DNA of 9,712 bases from Verrucomicrobiota bacterium (GCA_009885905.1 VFJU01000115.1:1-9712); one strand, 5' to 3'. Positions 1-7,330 are shown, counted from the first letter of the stretch. Made by a program: numbers and translations. Notes: generated from the sequence alone by a model not told the origin.

Positions 1-379
1 AGACAATCTTGCCGGTTGCCTTGGCGAGTTCCTTTTCGAAGCGGCCCGAACCCGCTGTATTCGCCATCGACACAATTAATACCCCTCCGGGTTCAAGTCG
101 GTCGCGTGCTGCTGCAAACCATCCTAAAGTTTCGTCGCGTGACTTACCTGGTAAAACCATCACGAGCGGCCATTTTCTATCAGGAAAATTATCCTCGCGA
201 AGAAATCCAGCTCGTTCCCATGAATCTGCCAATGGCTTAAGCGGTTGCCAACCTGTTAGATTATTCCAATCTTTCAATGCAGGATGAGGCTCCGCGCCGA
301 TAAAAAATGCGGACTGCGGCACAGTGAGACCGCTGTCTACCGAGAATGCTAGCAGTAAAGTTTCGAGCGCAGGATTCAC
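1..379 (-). CDS. RsmC/RlmG-like class I SAM methyltransferase, N-terminal part (cut by window edge)
   Basis: Reading the minus strand from a GTG at 379-377 gives 126 uninterrupted codons to the window edge. The product begins MNPALETLLLAF and contains LPGKSRDE (residues 76-83), LEPGG (95-99) and NTAG (107-110), followed by RFEKEL. This pattern, an LPK/LPGK-type segment, a helix, then LxPGGxLxV and a Asn-x-x-Gly stretch, is typical of the N-terminal, non-catalytic methyltransferase-like half of RsmC/RlmG proteins, which modify guanine N2 in rRNA. The catalytic half with the SAM-binding and NPPF motifs would lie beyond the window, so the exact target cannot be told. An in-frame TGA sits nine codons before the GTG with no other start between, so GTG is the only usable start. 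No Shine-Dalgarno sequence is visible. The gene is divergent from the histidine kinase. The family call is from remembered motif patterns. Confidence 0.7.
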   Translation of the reverse strand, partial: MNPALETLLLAFSVDSGLTVPQSAFFIGAEPHPALKDWNNLTGWQPLKPLADSWERAGFLREDNFPDRKWPLVMVLPGKSRDETLGWFAAARDRLEPGGVLIVSMANTAGSGRFEKELAKATGKIV

Positions 380-611
380 GAAGAATTCTTGCTTCGAATG
401 CTTTCAAGAAGCAACCCATGGTTATTTGCAATCGACTCCTAGGCATCGCATTTCACCCTAAAGAGTCTTATTTCTCAATTCTCATTCTCCATTTTCTCTC
501 AATCGTTGTGGTGTGAAGCTCTCATCTCTACGTTGCCATCCAAGTCGGTTCGTTGGGCGTATTTATGATATTGCCTCCACCGTTTGTATGGAGCTATTGT
601 AAAAATTCGTA

Positions 612-3359
612 ATGACTGATAAGGAGCTAATCTCTGTGTTGCCATCTATTGCTGCGAAGGAATTACGTCAACGAGCTGAGGCGATTTTACGGGAAAAGGG
701 CGCGGTCACTCAAGAACGGCTCGCGTCCATGTCTCCGGAAACGGTGAGTGAGATGATCCATGAGTTTCAGGTCCATCAGATCGAACAGGAATTACAAATC
801 GACGAGCTTCGTCGGTCCAAACCGGAATCCAAACTCTTGGTAAGCGATAATGACAAGCCCGCTCGCGATAAAAAATCACTTCGCGAATATGGGGCCTTTC
901 AAAAGGCGATTCTGAATTCCCTGCCTGAGCACATTGTGGTCTTGAACAATGCAGGAGAAATTCTAGCAGTGAATGAACCTTGGCTTCGATTTGCCCGCGA
1001 AAATGGTAACCCCTCAGAGGTTGGTGTTGGTGTGGGAGTCAATTACCTAAATACCTGTAAATCTGTTAGCAATCTCGTTGATACGTGCTCTGATGACTTG
1101 TCTAGAGGTTTGTATGAGGTGCTGTCCGGTAAAAAGGAGCACTTCAGTTTTGAATATCCCTGCCACTCCCCCGATCGCGAACGCTGGTTTACGATGGAGG
1201 TCATTCGTCTCGAGGGAAATGTAGGCGGCGCCATCGTCACCCACACAGAAATCACCGAGCGCAAGGTATCAGAAGATGAGTTACGATTGGCCAACCAGAT
1301 GCTACGGCTGCACGTCGATCAGACGCCAATGGCGGTCATCGAGTGGGATCTGAAATTCCAAGTGATCAACTGGAACCGCGCAGCACAGGACATTTTTGGC
1401 TTTAGTTTCGAGGAGGCTCTAGGAAAGCACGCTTCGTTTATCGTGCCTGAGGCATTTCGCGTTCACGTAGACGATATCTGGCGAAGCCTGATCCAGCGCA
1501 GTGGTGACGACAGAAGCTCTAACGAAAACGTCCGCAAAGATGGAGTGACGATTCAATGCGAGTGGTATAATACCCCATTGTTTGATGAAGACGGGGCCTG
1601 CAAAGGGGTGGCTTCCTTGGCGATGGACGTTACCGAGCGCAAACGCGCGGAGCAGGTCCTGACTTGGGAAAAAAACGCATTGGAGCTGATTGCAAGTTCC
1701 GTCTCGTCGCATGAGGTCCTGAGTGAGTTGCTCCTCGGCTTGGAGGAACAGTTGCCAGGCTCGATTTGTGTCATCAAGGTTTTGGATGAAGATGGAACCT
1801 ATCAGAATTTTGGATCCGGTTCCAATTTGCTAGAATCTTACATCTGTGAGATTGGAGGTGATAGCGACTACCTCACCGCTGGCTTGTCGGGTACGACGAT
1901 TGATCTGGAACGCCAAGTGATCGTTGAGGACATCGCCAAGGATCTCATGTCGAACGGTAAGCGCGAACTGGCGTTAAAGCATGGGCTGCGTTCCTGCTGG
2001 TCGATTCCTATCCATGATGGCAACCCTGACATCATGGCCACACTCGTCATCTATCATCCGTGGCCATATCAGCCAACGCCAGCGGCGGTGGCTTTGATCG
2101 AACGAGTGGTGCACGTGTTCTACGTCGCCCACTCGCGAAAATTTGCAGAGGATAAAATCAACCGCCTCCAAGCCGAACTCGAACAACGTGTCAAAGACAG
2201 GACATCTGAACTGTTAGTTGTTAACACATCCCTCGGTCAATTTAAGGCAGCCCTTGACGAACATGCCTTGGTTTCTATCACAGACACTGCTGGAACGATC
2301 ATTTATGCAAACGACAAGTTCTGCGCGATCTCCAAATTTACACGCGATGAGTTGATCGGCCAAAATCATCGAATTATCAACTCAGGATTTCATGAAAAGG
2401 AGGTCTTTCTTATGCTCTGGAAAACGATCACGAGCGGCAAACCGTGGAAAGGCGAACTCAAAAACCGCGCCAAAGATGGCACATTCTACTGGGTCAATAC
2501 CACTATCGTTCCATTTCTCGGAGATAACGGAAAACCGAATCAATTCGTTGCCATTCTCACTGACATCACGGAGCGCAAGAAGGCCGAGGAGGAAATCCAA
2601 AAACTTAATATTGCTCTTCAAAATCGGGCGCTGGCGTTGGAGACCGCGAACCAAGAACTTGAGGCGTTCAGCTATTCGGTCTCGCACGATCTGCGTGCAC
2701 CGCTGCGGGCAGTGGATGGATTCTCACAAATGGTACTCGCAGACTACGCTGAACGCCTTGACAGCGAAGGAAAGCGAATGCTCGACGTGATCCGCAGCGA
2801 GGCGGCCCGAATGGGACATCTCATCGACGACCTTCTGACTTTTTCCCGTATCGGTCGACTACCTGTCGAACCCGTGGCGATCAACATGCAAGTCTTGGTC
2901 CGCAAAATCTACGACGAGCTCGGCGCTCTTGAACCAGAGCGCGAAATACGGTTTATTCTCCACCCACTGCCGCCGGTCCTCGGTTCCGAGTCCATGATCC
3001 GTCAATTATGGATCAACCTCATCAACAATGCACTCAAGTTCACGGCAAATCGAAAGGTTGGAGAGATCGAAATTGGCGCGAAGGATGATGTGCCTGATGG
3101 TCCAATCTATTTTATTAAGGACAACGGGGTAGGCTTTGATATGAGGTATGTGGGGAAGCTTTTCGTTGTTTTTCAGCGCCTACACGAGCAAAAGGAATTC
3201 CCCGGAACCGGTGTTGGGCTCGCACTTGTGCATCGCATCATTCAACGCCATGGCGGTCGTATTTGGGCAGAGGCAGAGCCCGAACGGGGTGCCACATTTT
3301 ATTTCACCCTGCCGAGTCAACTTTCCCAAAACCTTGGATTGAAAATCCCAAATACTTAA
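612..3359 (+). CDS. Cytoplasmic multi-PAS/GAF sensor histidine kinase
   Basis: A 915-residue sensor kinase without membrane segments, so it should sense a cytoplasmic signal. In order: an N-terminal helical region with LRQRAEAILREKG and EFQVHQIEQELQ (about 18-69) common to soluble PAS kinases; PAS 1 (about 95-217, ending ITERK); PAS 2 (about 232-345, ending VTERK); a GAF domain (about 355-508, with HGLRSCWSIPI); a coiled coil (about 512-540); PAS 3 (about 545-658), of the Aer/NifL-like kind with INSGFH and PWKGELKNRAKDG, a type that can bind flavin and sense redox state, although binding is not shown here; HisKA with phosphoacceptor His692 in SHDLRAP; and HATPase with the N box NLINNALKF (802-810), DNGVGFD (837-843) and GTGVGL (865-870). 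The catalytic end resembles bacteriophytochrome-type kinases. There is no receiver domain and no adjacent response regulator, so its partner is unknown. The start at 612 lacks a spaced Shine-Dalgarno site; GTG at 636 is a credible alternative (see 621-626). Confidence 0.93.
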   Translation: MTDKELISVLPSIAAKELRQRAEAILREKGAVTQERLASMSPETVSEMIHEFQVHQIEQELQIDELRRSKPESKLLVSDNDKPARDKKSLREYGAFQKAILNSLPEHIVVLNNAGEILAVNEPWLRFARENGNPSEVGVGVGVNYLNTCKSVSNLVDTCSDDLSRGLYEVLSGKKEHFSFEYPCHSPDRERWFTMEVIRLEGNVGGAIVTHTEITERKVSEDELRLANQMLRLHVDQTPMAVIEWDLKFQVINWNRAAQDIFGFSFEEALGKHASFIVPEAFRVHVDDIWRSLIQRSGDDRSSNENVRKDGVTIQCEWYNTPLFDEDGACKGVASLAMDVTERKRAEQVLTWEKNALELIASSVSSHEVLSELLLGLEEQLPGSICVIKVLDEDGTYQNFGSGSNLLESYICEIGGDSDYLTAGLSGTTIDLERQVIVEDIAKDLMSNGKRELALKHGLRSCWSIPIHDGNPDIMATLVIYHPWPYQPTPAAVALIERVVHVFYVAHSRKFAEDKINRLQAELEQRVKDRTSELLVVNTSLGQFKAALDEHALVSITDTAGTIIYANDKFCAISKFTRDELIGQNHRIINSGFHEKEVFLMLWKTITSGKPWKGELKNRAKDGTFYWVNTTIVPFLGDNGKPNQFVAILTDITERKKAEEEIQKLNIALQNRALALETANQELEAFSYSVSHDLRAPLRAVDGFSQMVLADYAERLDSEGKRMLDVIRSEAARMGHLIDDLLTFSRIGRLPVEPVAINMQVLVRKIYDELGALEPEREIRFILHPLPPVLGSESMIRQLWINLINNALKFTANRKVGEIEIGAKDDVPDGPIYFIKDNGVGFDMRYVGKLFVVFQRLHEQKEFPGTGVGLALVHRIIQRHGGRIWAEAEPERGATFYFTLPSQLSQNLGLKIPNT
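621..626 (+). promoter_or_regulatory. Possible Shine-Dalgarno site favouring a later kinase start
   Basis: AAGGAG lies inside the annotated kinase reading frame, nine bases before an in-frame GTG at 636 and twelve before TTG at 639. Upstream of ATG 612 the nearest purine-rich match is GGAG at 590-593, which is 18 bases away and too far. Starting at 636 would remove only eight residues (MTDKELIS) and leave all domains intact. The sequence alone does not settle which start is used. Confidence 0.4.
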
Positions 3360-3368
3360 CGGAGATCG

Positions 3369-3406
3369 GCTTGCTGCGATAGGAGCAGAGACAGTAAGCA
3401 TTTTTT
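3369..3406 (+). terminator. Intrinsic terminator of the histidine kinase gene
   Basis: Ten bases after the kinase stop codon, GCTTGCTG (3369-3376) pairs with CAGTAAGC (3392-3399), giving an eight-pair stem with one G-U wobble and a 15-base loop. It is followed at once by A and six T residues (3400-3406) and more T-rich sequence. This is the layout of a Rho-independent terminator on the plus strand. The loop is rather long and could hold inner pairs. Confidence 0.6.
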
Positions 3407-3466
3407 ATCATTTTGTAGAGCATCATTGATATAATTCTAACTGAATAAAATTGCTCGCCTCCAGTA

Positions 3467-3486
3467 GCTAAGATGAAAATCTTAGC
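3467..3486. terminator. Perfect hairpin between convergent genes, possible terminator
   Basis: GCTAAGAT (3467-3474) and ATCTTAGC (3479-3486) form a perfect eight-pair stem. On the plus strand the loop is GAAA, a stable GNRA tetraloop; on the minus strand it reads TTTC. The hairpin lies about 87 bases downstream of the stop of the Whirly-like gene and after the kinase terminator. Neither strand has a run of T after it, so it may be a processing or 3'-end-protecting hairpin rather than a classical terminator. Nothing else was recognised in 3407-3572. Confidence 0.35.
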
Positions 3487-3572
3487 ATCGGTTGCCTCTA
3501 CTCTACATAAAAATTACGTTAACAACACCGTTGGCAAAGTATTTCAAATTGTCGTGCTCGCTGCTTGAAAGT

Positions 3573-4058
3573 TTACCATCCAAGCAAGTGTGGCACGGCG
3601 GCACGTAGTGCAGCTTCTAACATAGCAGCTTCACCATGACTTAGCGGAATCATAACTTTACGCAAAGACTTATCCTCCGACATCTGGCGCGATACGCTGA
3701 GCAGATAAGGCGCACGATCGGGGTCGTCTTGGTAGGTTAATTCACACGCGCTGTTGGCTTTTTCCGATTGATGGAAGAGCTTCGCTTGGAGTGTTCTACC
3801 TTGCAACGTGGCTAGCACCGTGCCGATGTCTGAAAGTGCCCACTTCATGGTAACTTTGTTTTCCCAGTCGAACTGTTTTTCTCCGGACTGGGCCGCGGCA
3901 TCGACAAAGAGGGACGCCTTTGCTCGGTTGAGCCCGAAACGAATCACGCCGCCATTGCCGCGGGAGTTTGGTTTGTAGATCGCGTAGTCCGATGGGCGCT
4001 CGGTGGCAGGGTAACGCTCGGTGCTGGGGGTGCTGGTTTCGCTTAGGGTATTGGTCAT
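3573..4058 (-). CDS. Whirly-like ssDNA/RNA-binding protein
   Basis: A 161-residue soluble protein. Residues 1-25 are polar and probably disordered (rich in Ser, Thr, Pro, Glu); the rest is compact. Key segments are YKPN (28-31), a basic strand around RAKASLFV (45-52), SGEKQFDWENK (58-68), LSDIGTVLATLQGR (75-88), KLFHQ (93-97), LLSVSR (119-124), VMIPLSHGEAAMLEAAL (135-151) and the end PHLLGW (156-161). Plant Whirly proteins show the same order: QYDWxxK, LSxTEIGTL, EFFHD, FNLSV, IPITxAEFAVL, then PHLIGW. I therefore infer a Whirly fold that binds single-stranded nucleic acid, probably as a tetramer. The acidic/aromatic tail of plant Whirlies is missing, and so is an SSB-type acidic tail; the chain ends at the core. 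ATG at 4058 is preferred because a longer version would need TTG at 4115; no Shine-Dalgarno site is seen for either. The gene is divergent from priA, with a LexA-type palindrome between. The match is from memory of the family and needs a profile search. Confidence 0.72.
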   Translation of the reverse strand: MTNTLSETSTPSTERYPATERPSDYAIYKPNSRGNGGVIRFGLNRAKASLFVDAAAQSGEKQFDWENKVTMKWALSDIGTVLATLQGRTLQAKLFHQSEKANSACELTYQDDPDRAPYLLSVSRQMSEDKSLRKVMIPLSHGEAAMLEAALRAAVPHLLGW

Positions 4059-4124
4059 TTTGTTATTGGTTTGAATTGAACTGATGTAACTAATCTTAAA
4101 ATTTCGGCTTAGCAAGAAAAAAGA

Positions 4125-4138
4125 TGTTCAAAAGAACA
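4125..4138. promoter_or_regulatory. Perfect LexA-type (SOS) operator palindrome between the Whirly-like gene and priA
   Basis: TGTTC-AAAA-GAACA is a perfect five-plus-five palindrome; one more pair (A at 4124, T at 4139) extends it to six. It is identical in form to the motif TGTTC-N4-GAACA that I recall as the LexA operator reported for Verrucomicrobium spinosum. It lies 66 bases upstream of the Whirly-like ATG (4058) and 41 bases upstream of the priA GTG (4180), so it could control either or both. Convincing -35/-10 pairs are not evident; a weak TAAGAT (minus strand, 4098-4093) could be a -10 for the Whirly-like gene, with the palindrome just upstream. I saw no second perfect copy elsewhere in the window. 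Confidence 0.65.
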
Positions 4139-4179
4139 TTTTCATGCGAACACTAAATATGTGAGGTTTTCTCTTTGCC

Positions 4180-6471
4180 GTGGAAGGCAAACAAATTGCT
4201 TCGCGAAATGAATCTTGGTTCGCCACCCCTCTGCAGGCAGGCTCTGTCCCAGTGAATGCCCGCGTCCTGATCGACGGTCCCTCGGAACTCGTCTTTGACT
4301 ACGCCATTCCGGCGGGCCTAGACGTGCGCGCTGGCTGCCGAGTGCGTATTCCCCTGCGACGAAAATCTGCCACGGGCACCGTGCTTTCCACTGGCGAGCC
4401 CGAGCAAGCCGACTTCGCGTTGAGAGAGCTAGAATCTTTGATTGACCCCGAGCCGCTCATCACACCGGTGTTATTACGCACCGCTGAGTGGATCGCAAAC
4501 TACTACGGATCCAGTATTGAGTCGGTGATTCGATCGGTACTACCAGAGGGCGTGCGATCCGAAGAGAACTCGGCAAAGACTCGTCGAGTTGCCGTTCTTG
4601 ATTCATCTCCGGATTCCGCAGTTCTGGTAAAGTTAGAAAAACGCGCGCCACGTCAGTTTGCGATTCTTTCTTTGCTCAGTCATGCGCCAGACTTACGATT
4701 ACCTGTCGCGGATCTCGGGGAAGGAAATGCTGCCGCACTGAAAGCCATGGAAAAAGCTGGCTTACTTCGCCTTGAAGCCGAAGAAGTCCGGCGTGATCCA
4801 GACGGTGATCAAGTCGAAGAAATTCTCGAGTCCAAGCCCCTTTCGCTTAATCTAGGCCAGACCGCCGCACTCGAAGTGGTGCTCGCCGCCATCGCCGAGC
4901 CTAAAGCACACAAGCCCATCCTCCTGCTCGGTGTCACGGGATCTGGGAAAACAGAAGTCTATCTGCAAGCAGCCCAATGCGCTTTAAATCTAGGTAAAAC
5001 TGTTCTCGTTCTGGTTCCTGAAATTTCTCTAACACCACAAACTGTCCGTCGTTTTAAATCTCGCTTTGCCTCCATGCAGGATCAGGTTGCAGTGCTTCAC
5101 TCGAACCTTTCCCAAGGCGAACGGTTTGACGAGTGGCATCGTATTCGCAAAGGGATCGCCCGCATCGTTATCGGCGCGCGCTCCGCTGTTTTCGCTCCCC
5201 TGCCAGACCTAGGTTTGATCCTTGTTGATGAAGAGCACGAGAACACTTACAAGCAGGAAAATGTTCCAAGATATCATGGACGAGATGTCGCGGTTCTACG
5301 CGCGGCATTTGAACCATGTGCTATTGTGTTAGGTTCTGCCACACCTTCATTAGAGTCTTGGAATAACACCCTCACCGAAAAATACCAACTTCTGCGTCTC
5401 AATGAGCGGGCGGATGGTGCATCCATGCCTCTCGTCCGAGTTGTCGACATGCGGTTGGAGCAAGCCAAACACAAAGGCGCGCCGGCGATTCTATCAGATA
5501 AACTCCGCACCGCTCTCGAACAGCGCTTGGAAAAGGGTGAGCAGTCCATCTTGTTTCTCAACCGTCGTGGTTTCGCCCGTTCGCTTCAATGCAACGCTTG
5601 CGGCCACGTTTGCCAGTGCCCGCATTGCGCCGTCGCGCTGACCTATCACCGCACCGATGAGCGGCTCGTTTGCCATGTTTGCGGTCATCAATCCATCGTG
5701 CCGCGCAAGTGCCCCGAGTGCCGCGACCCTGGTATTCTTCTGCAAGGTTATGGAACTCAAAAGGTCGAGGAAATCATGACCAAGGTATTTCCCTCCGCGA
5801 AGTTTGCACGGATTGATGCCGATGCGATGCGCCGAAAGAACGCTCTTCGCGATACGCTCGCAGCATTTAAAGCACACAAAATTGATATTCTGATAGGCAC
5901 TCAGATGATCGCCAAAGGTCTACATTTTCCTAACGTCACGCTCGTTGGTATTCTCAACGCCGACCTAGGTCTGCATGTTCCAGACTTTCGTGCTGGTGAG
6001 CGCACCTTCCAACTCATCACCCAAGTGGCTGGCCGCGCGGGACGTGGAGAACTTGAAGGCGAAGTCATTGTGCAAACGTTCACGCCTCATTCGCCGTCGA
6101 TCCAATATGCTCGCAAACACGACTTCGACGGATTTTCCGAGCAGGAAATGGAATTTCGCCGCGAGTATTCTTTCCCGCCTTATGCACACTGTGCCGTACT
6201 AACAAGCCGCTCGACACATGAACGTCGCGCAGAGTTCACTTTGCAGACACTCCATCTCCGCCTAGCAGAAAACTTGCCTAACGGAATCACGCTTGGCGAG
6301 GTCTTGCCATCGCCGTTGATTCGCTCGCATGGTCAGTTTCGTTTCCAGATCACCCTGCGTTCTCACCAAGCGCGGCCTCTCACTCGTCACGTTCAGGCTG
6401 TCTTGTCCAAAACCCCACTGCCAGAAGATGTCATCGTTGTCTTCGACATGGATGCTCTCAACTTCTCATGA
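4180..6471 (+). CDS. priA: Primosomal replication-restart helicase PriA
   Basis: A 763-residue superfamily 2 helicase that recognises stalled forks and reloads the replicative helicase. The N-terminal DNA-binding domain (about 25-120) starts ARVLIDGP. A winged-helix-like region follows (about 155-205). The helicase core has the Walker A GVTGSGKT (251-258), VPEISLTPQ (279-287), the Walker B box DEEH (350-353), LGSATPS (384-390), LFLNRRGFA (459-467), TQMIAKGLHFPNVTLV (574-589) and QVAGRAGRG (615-623). The inserted zinc-binding region keeps all eight cysteines (471, 474, 480, 483, 498, 501, 511, 514), and FPPYAH (665-670) opens the C-terminal domain. Length is near the family norm. A stop lies six codons before GTG 4180; a GAGG at 4163-4166 is 13 bases away. 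GTG at 4252 (residue 25), with AGG ten bases before, gives a start closer to many family members. It is convergent with hemQ, with 20 bases between the stop codons. Confidence 0.97.
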   Translation: MEGKQIASRNESWFATPLQAGSVPVNARVLIDGPSELVFDYAIPAGLDVRAGCRVRIPLRRKSATGTVLSTGEPEQADFALRELESLIDPEPLITPVLLRTAEWIANYYGSSIESVIRSVLPEGVRSEENSAKTRRVAVLDSSPDSAVLVKLEKRAPRQFAILSLLSHAPDLRLPVADLGEGNAAALKAMEKAGLLRLEAEEVRRDPDGDQVEEILESKPLSLNLGQTAALEVVLAAIAEPKAHKPILLLGVTGSGKTEVYLQAAQCALNLGKTVLVLVPEISLTPQTVRRFKSRFASMQDQVAVLHSNLSQGERFDEWHRIRKGIARIVIGARSAVFAPLPDLGLILVDEEHENTYKQENVPRYHGRDVAVLRAAFEPCAIVLGSATPSLESWNNTLTEKYQLLRLNERADGASMPLVRVVDMRLEQAKHKGAPAILSDKLRTALEQRLEKGEQSILFLNRRGFARSLQCNACGHVCQCPHCAVALTYHRTDERLVCHVCGHQSIVPRKCPECRDPGILLQGYGTQKVEEIMTKVFPSAKFARIDADAMRRKNALRDTLAAFKAHKIDILIGTQMIAKGLHFPNVTLVGILNADLGLHVPDFRAGERTFQLITQVAGRAGRGELEGEVIVQTFTPHSPSIQYARKHDFDGFSEQEMEFRREYSFPPYAHCAVLTSRSTHERRAEFTLQTLHLRLAENLPNGITLGEVLPSPLIRSHGQFRFQITLRSHQARPLTRHVQAVLSKTPLPEDVIVVFDMDALNFS

Positions 6472-6491
6472 AACTAACAGCATCATGTACA

Positions 6492-7319
6492 TCACAAGCA
6501 AATCCTGCGGAATAAAACATCCAGTGGTAGTTGCATCCCGATGTAAAAATCTCCAAACTCGCCGTAGCGAGCGGTGACCTCATCAAAGCGCATTTCGTAG
6601 ACGATCGACTTCACGTCAATGGTGTCTTTCGCCAGCAAGGTGACACCCCATTCGAACTCATCAAGCCCTGTGGAGCCAGTGATCAATTGGAGGATTCTAC
6701 CAGAATAAGTCCGCCCAACTTTGGCGTGTCCCGCCATGAGTTTTTTGCGAGCCTCGAAGTCGAGAGCGTACCAATTGTCCCCGCCATTGCGGCGCTTGGA
6801 CATAGGATAGAAGCAAATCACCGGCCAGTCTGGCAGCACTGGATAGAGACGGTGTTTTCGATAATGCGCCATGCGTTCATCGAACGCTTTGAGCCCAGCT
6901 TCATACTCCGCCGAGTCCTCGGTGAGGCCCTCTTCGGCGATGAGAGTTTCGGCAGCGTACTGTTCGCGAGTGGTGGTGTATTCGGAGCTCTCGGTTTGTG
7001 AGAGATAGGAATAGGTAGGACTAAGAATTTCTGGTCCAAGTGAGAGGCTGATCTGTTTTTCAAACGCGTTAGCCACTTGCAAATCAGGGGTGAGCAACAT
7101 GAATCCGAGATCCGCTTTCGGGGTCGCTACTGAAAAAATCAACAGGTGAGTATCCGTCGTCGCACGGATTTCTTGCACAAGTTCTGTGAGCCGCGTTTTG
7201 GCCTGTCGTTTTTCCTCATCGCTGAAAATTGCCCATTGAGCGTGATCAACATGATAGAATAAATGCATGACGTGCCAACCTTCCTTGGGCACAAGTGGCG
7301 CGACATCTTGACTGGACAT
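6492..7319 (-). CDS. hemQ: Coproheme decarboxylase (chlorite dismutase family, HemQ/ChdC)
   Basis: A 275-residue soluble protein that oxidatively decarboxylates coproheme to heme b, the last step of the coproporphyrin-dependent heme pathway. Signature segments are PKEGWHVMHLFYHVD (11-25), LTPDL (76-80), SLTE-like SYLSQTESSEY (104-114), FYPMSKRR (170-177), DNWYAL (181-186), LMAGHAKVGRTYSGR (194-208) and QLITGSTGLDEFEWGV (211-226). Tyr171 in YPMSKRR matches the catalytic tyrosine of this enzyme class, His198 the proximal heme ligand, and Gln211 the conserved distal-side residue. The stretch between about 104 and 165 is longer than in Bacillota enzymes, which I associate with PVC-group members. 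ATG at 7319 gives the usual short leader; TTG at 7334 would overlap the stop of the upstream membrane-protein gene (TTGA) and is an alternative. No Shine-Dalgarno site is seen. True chlorite dismutase is unlikely given the YPMSK motif. Confidence 0.93.
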   Translation of the reverse strand: MSSQDVAPLVPKEGWHVMHLFYHVDHAQWAIFSDEEKRQAKTRLTELVQEIRATTDTHLLIFSVATPKADLGFMLLTPDLQVANAFEKQISLSLGPEILSPTYSYLSQTESSEYTTTREQYAAETLIAEEGLTEDSAEYEAGLKAFDERMAHYRKHRLYPVLPDWPVICFYPMSKRRNGGDNWYALDFEARKKLMAGHAKVGRTYSGRILQLITGSTGLDEFEWGVTLLAKDTIDVKSIVYEMRFDEVTARYGEFGDFYIGMQLPLDVLFRRICL

Positions 7320-7330
7320 GTAGTTAGAAT

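Noticed and set aside
9..287. Plus-strand open frame of 92 codons at the left edge
   Set aside because: It is antisense to the RsmC-like reading frame, which has recognisable motifs; the plus-strand product is Ser/Arg/Pro-rich with no family pattern.
261..446. Minus-strand open frame of 61 codons starting ATG 446
   Set aside because: It overlaps the RsmC-like start in another frame and its product, rich in Arg and Cys, shows no family pattern. I also considered it as a frameshifted N-terminus of that gene but saw no matching sequence.
533..569. TTGCCA (533-538) and TATGAT (564-569) as a kinase promoter
   Set aside because: TATGAT is a good -10 word but the spacer would be 25 bases, so the pair is not supported. 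The gap 380-611 otherwise holds nothing I can name.
2392..2790. Plus-strand open frame of 132 codons inside the kinase
   Set aside because: It is a shifted frame across PAS 3 and HisKA, both of which are intact in the main frame; the product is Arg/Ser-rich.
5494..5877. Minus-strand open frame of 127 codons inside priA
   Set aside because: Antisense to the zinc-binding region of priA, whose eight cysteines are all in place on the plus strand.
6531..7001. Plus-strand open frame of 156 codons opposite hemQ
   Set aside because: Antisense shadow of hemQ, which carries all family motifs on the minus strand.
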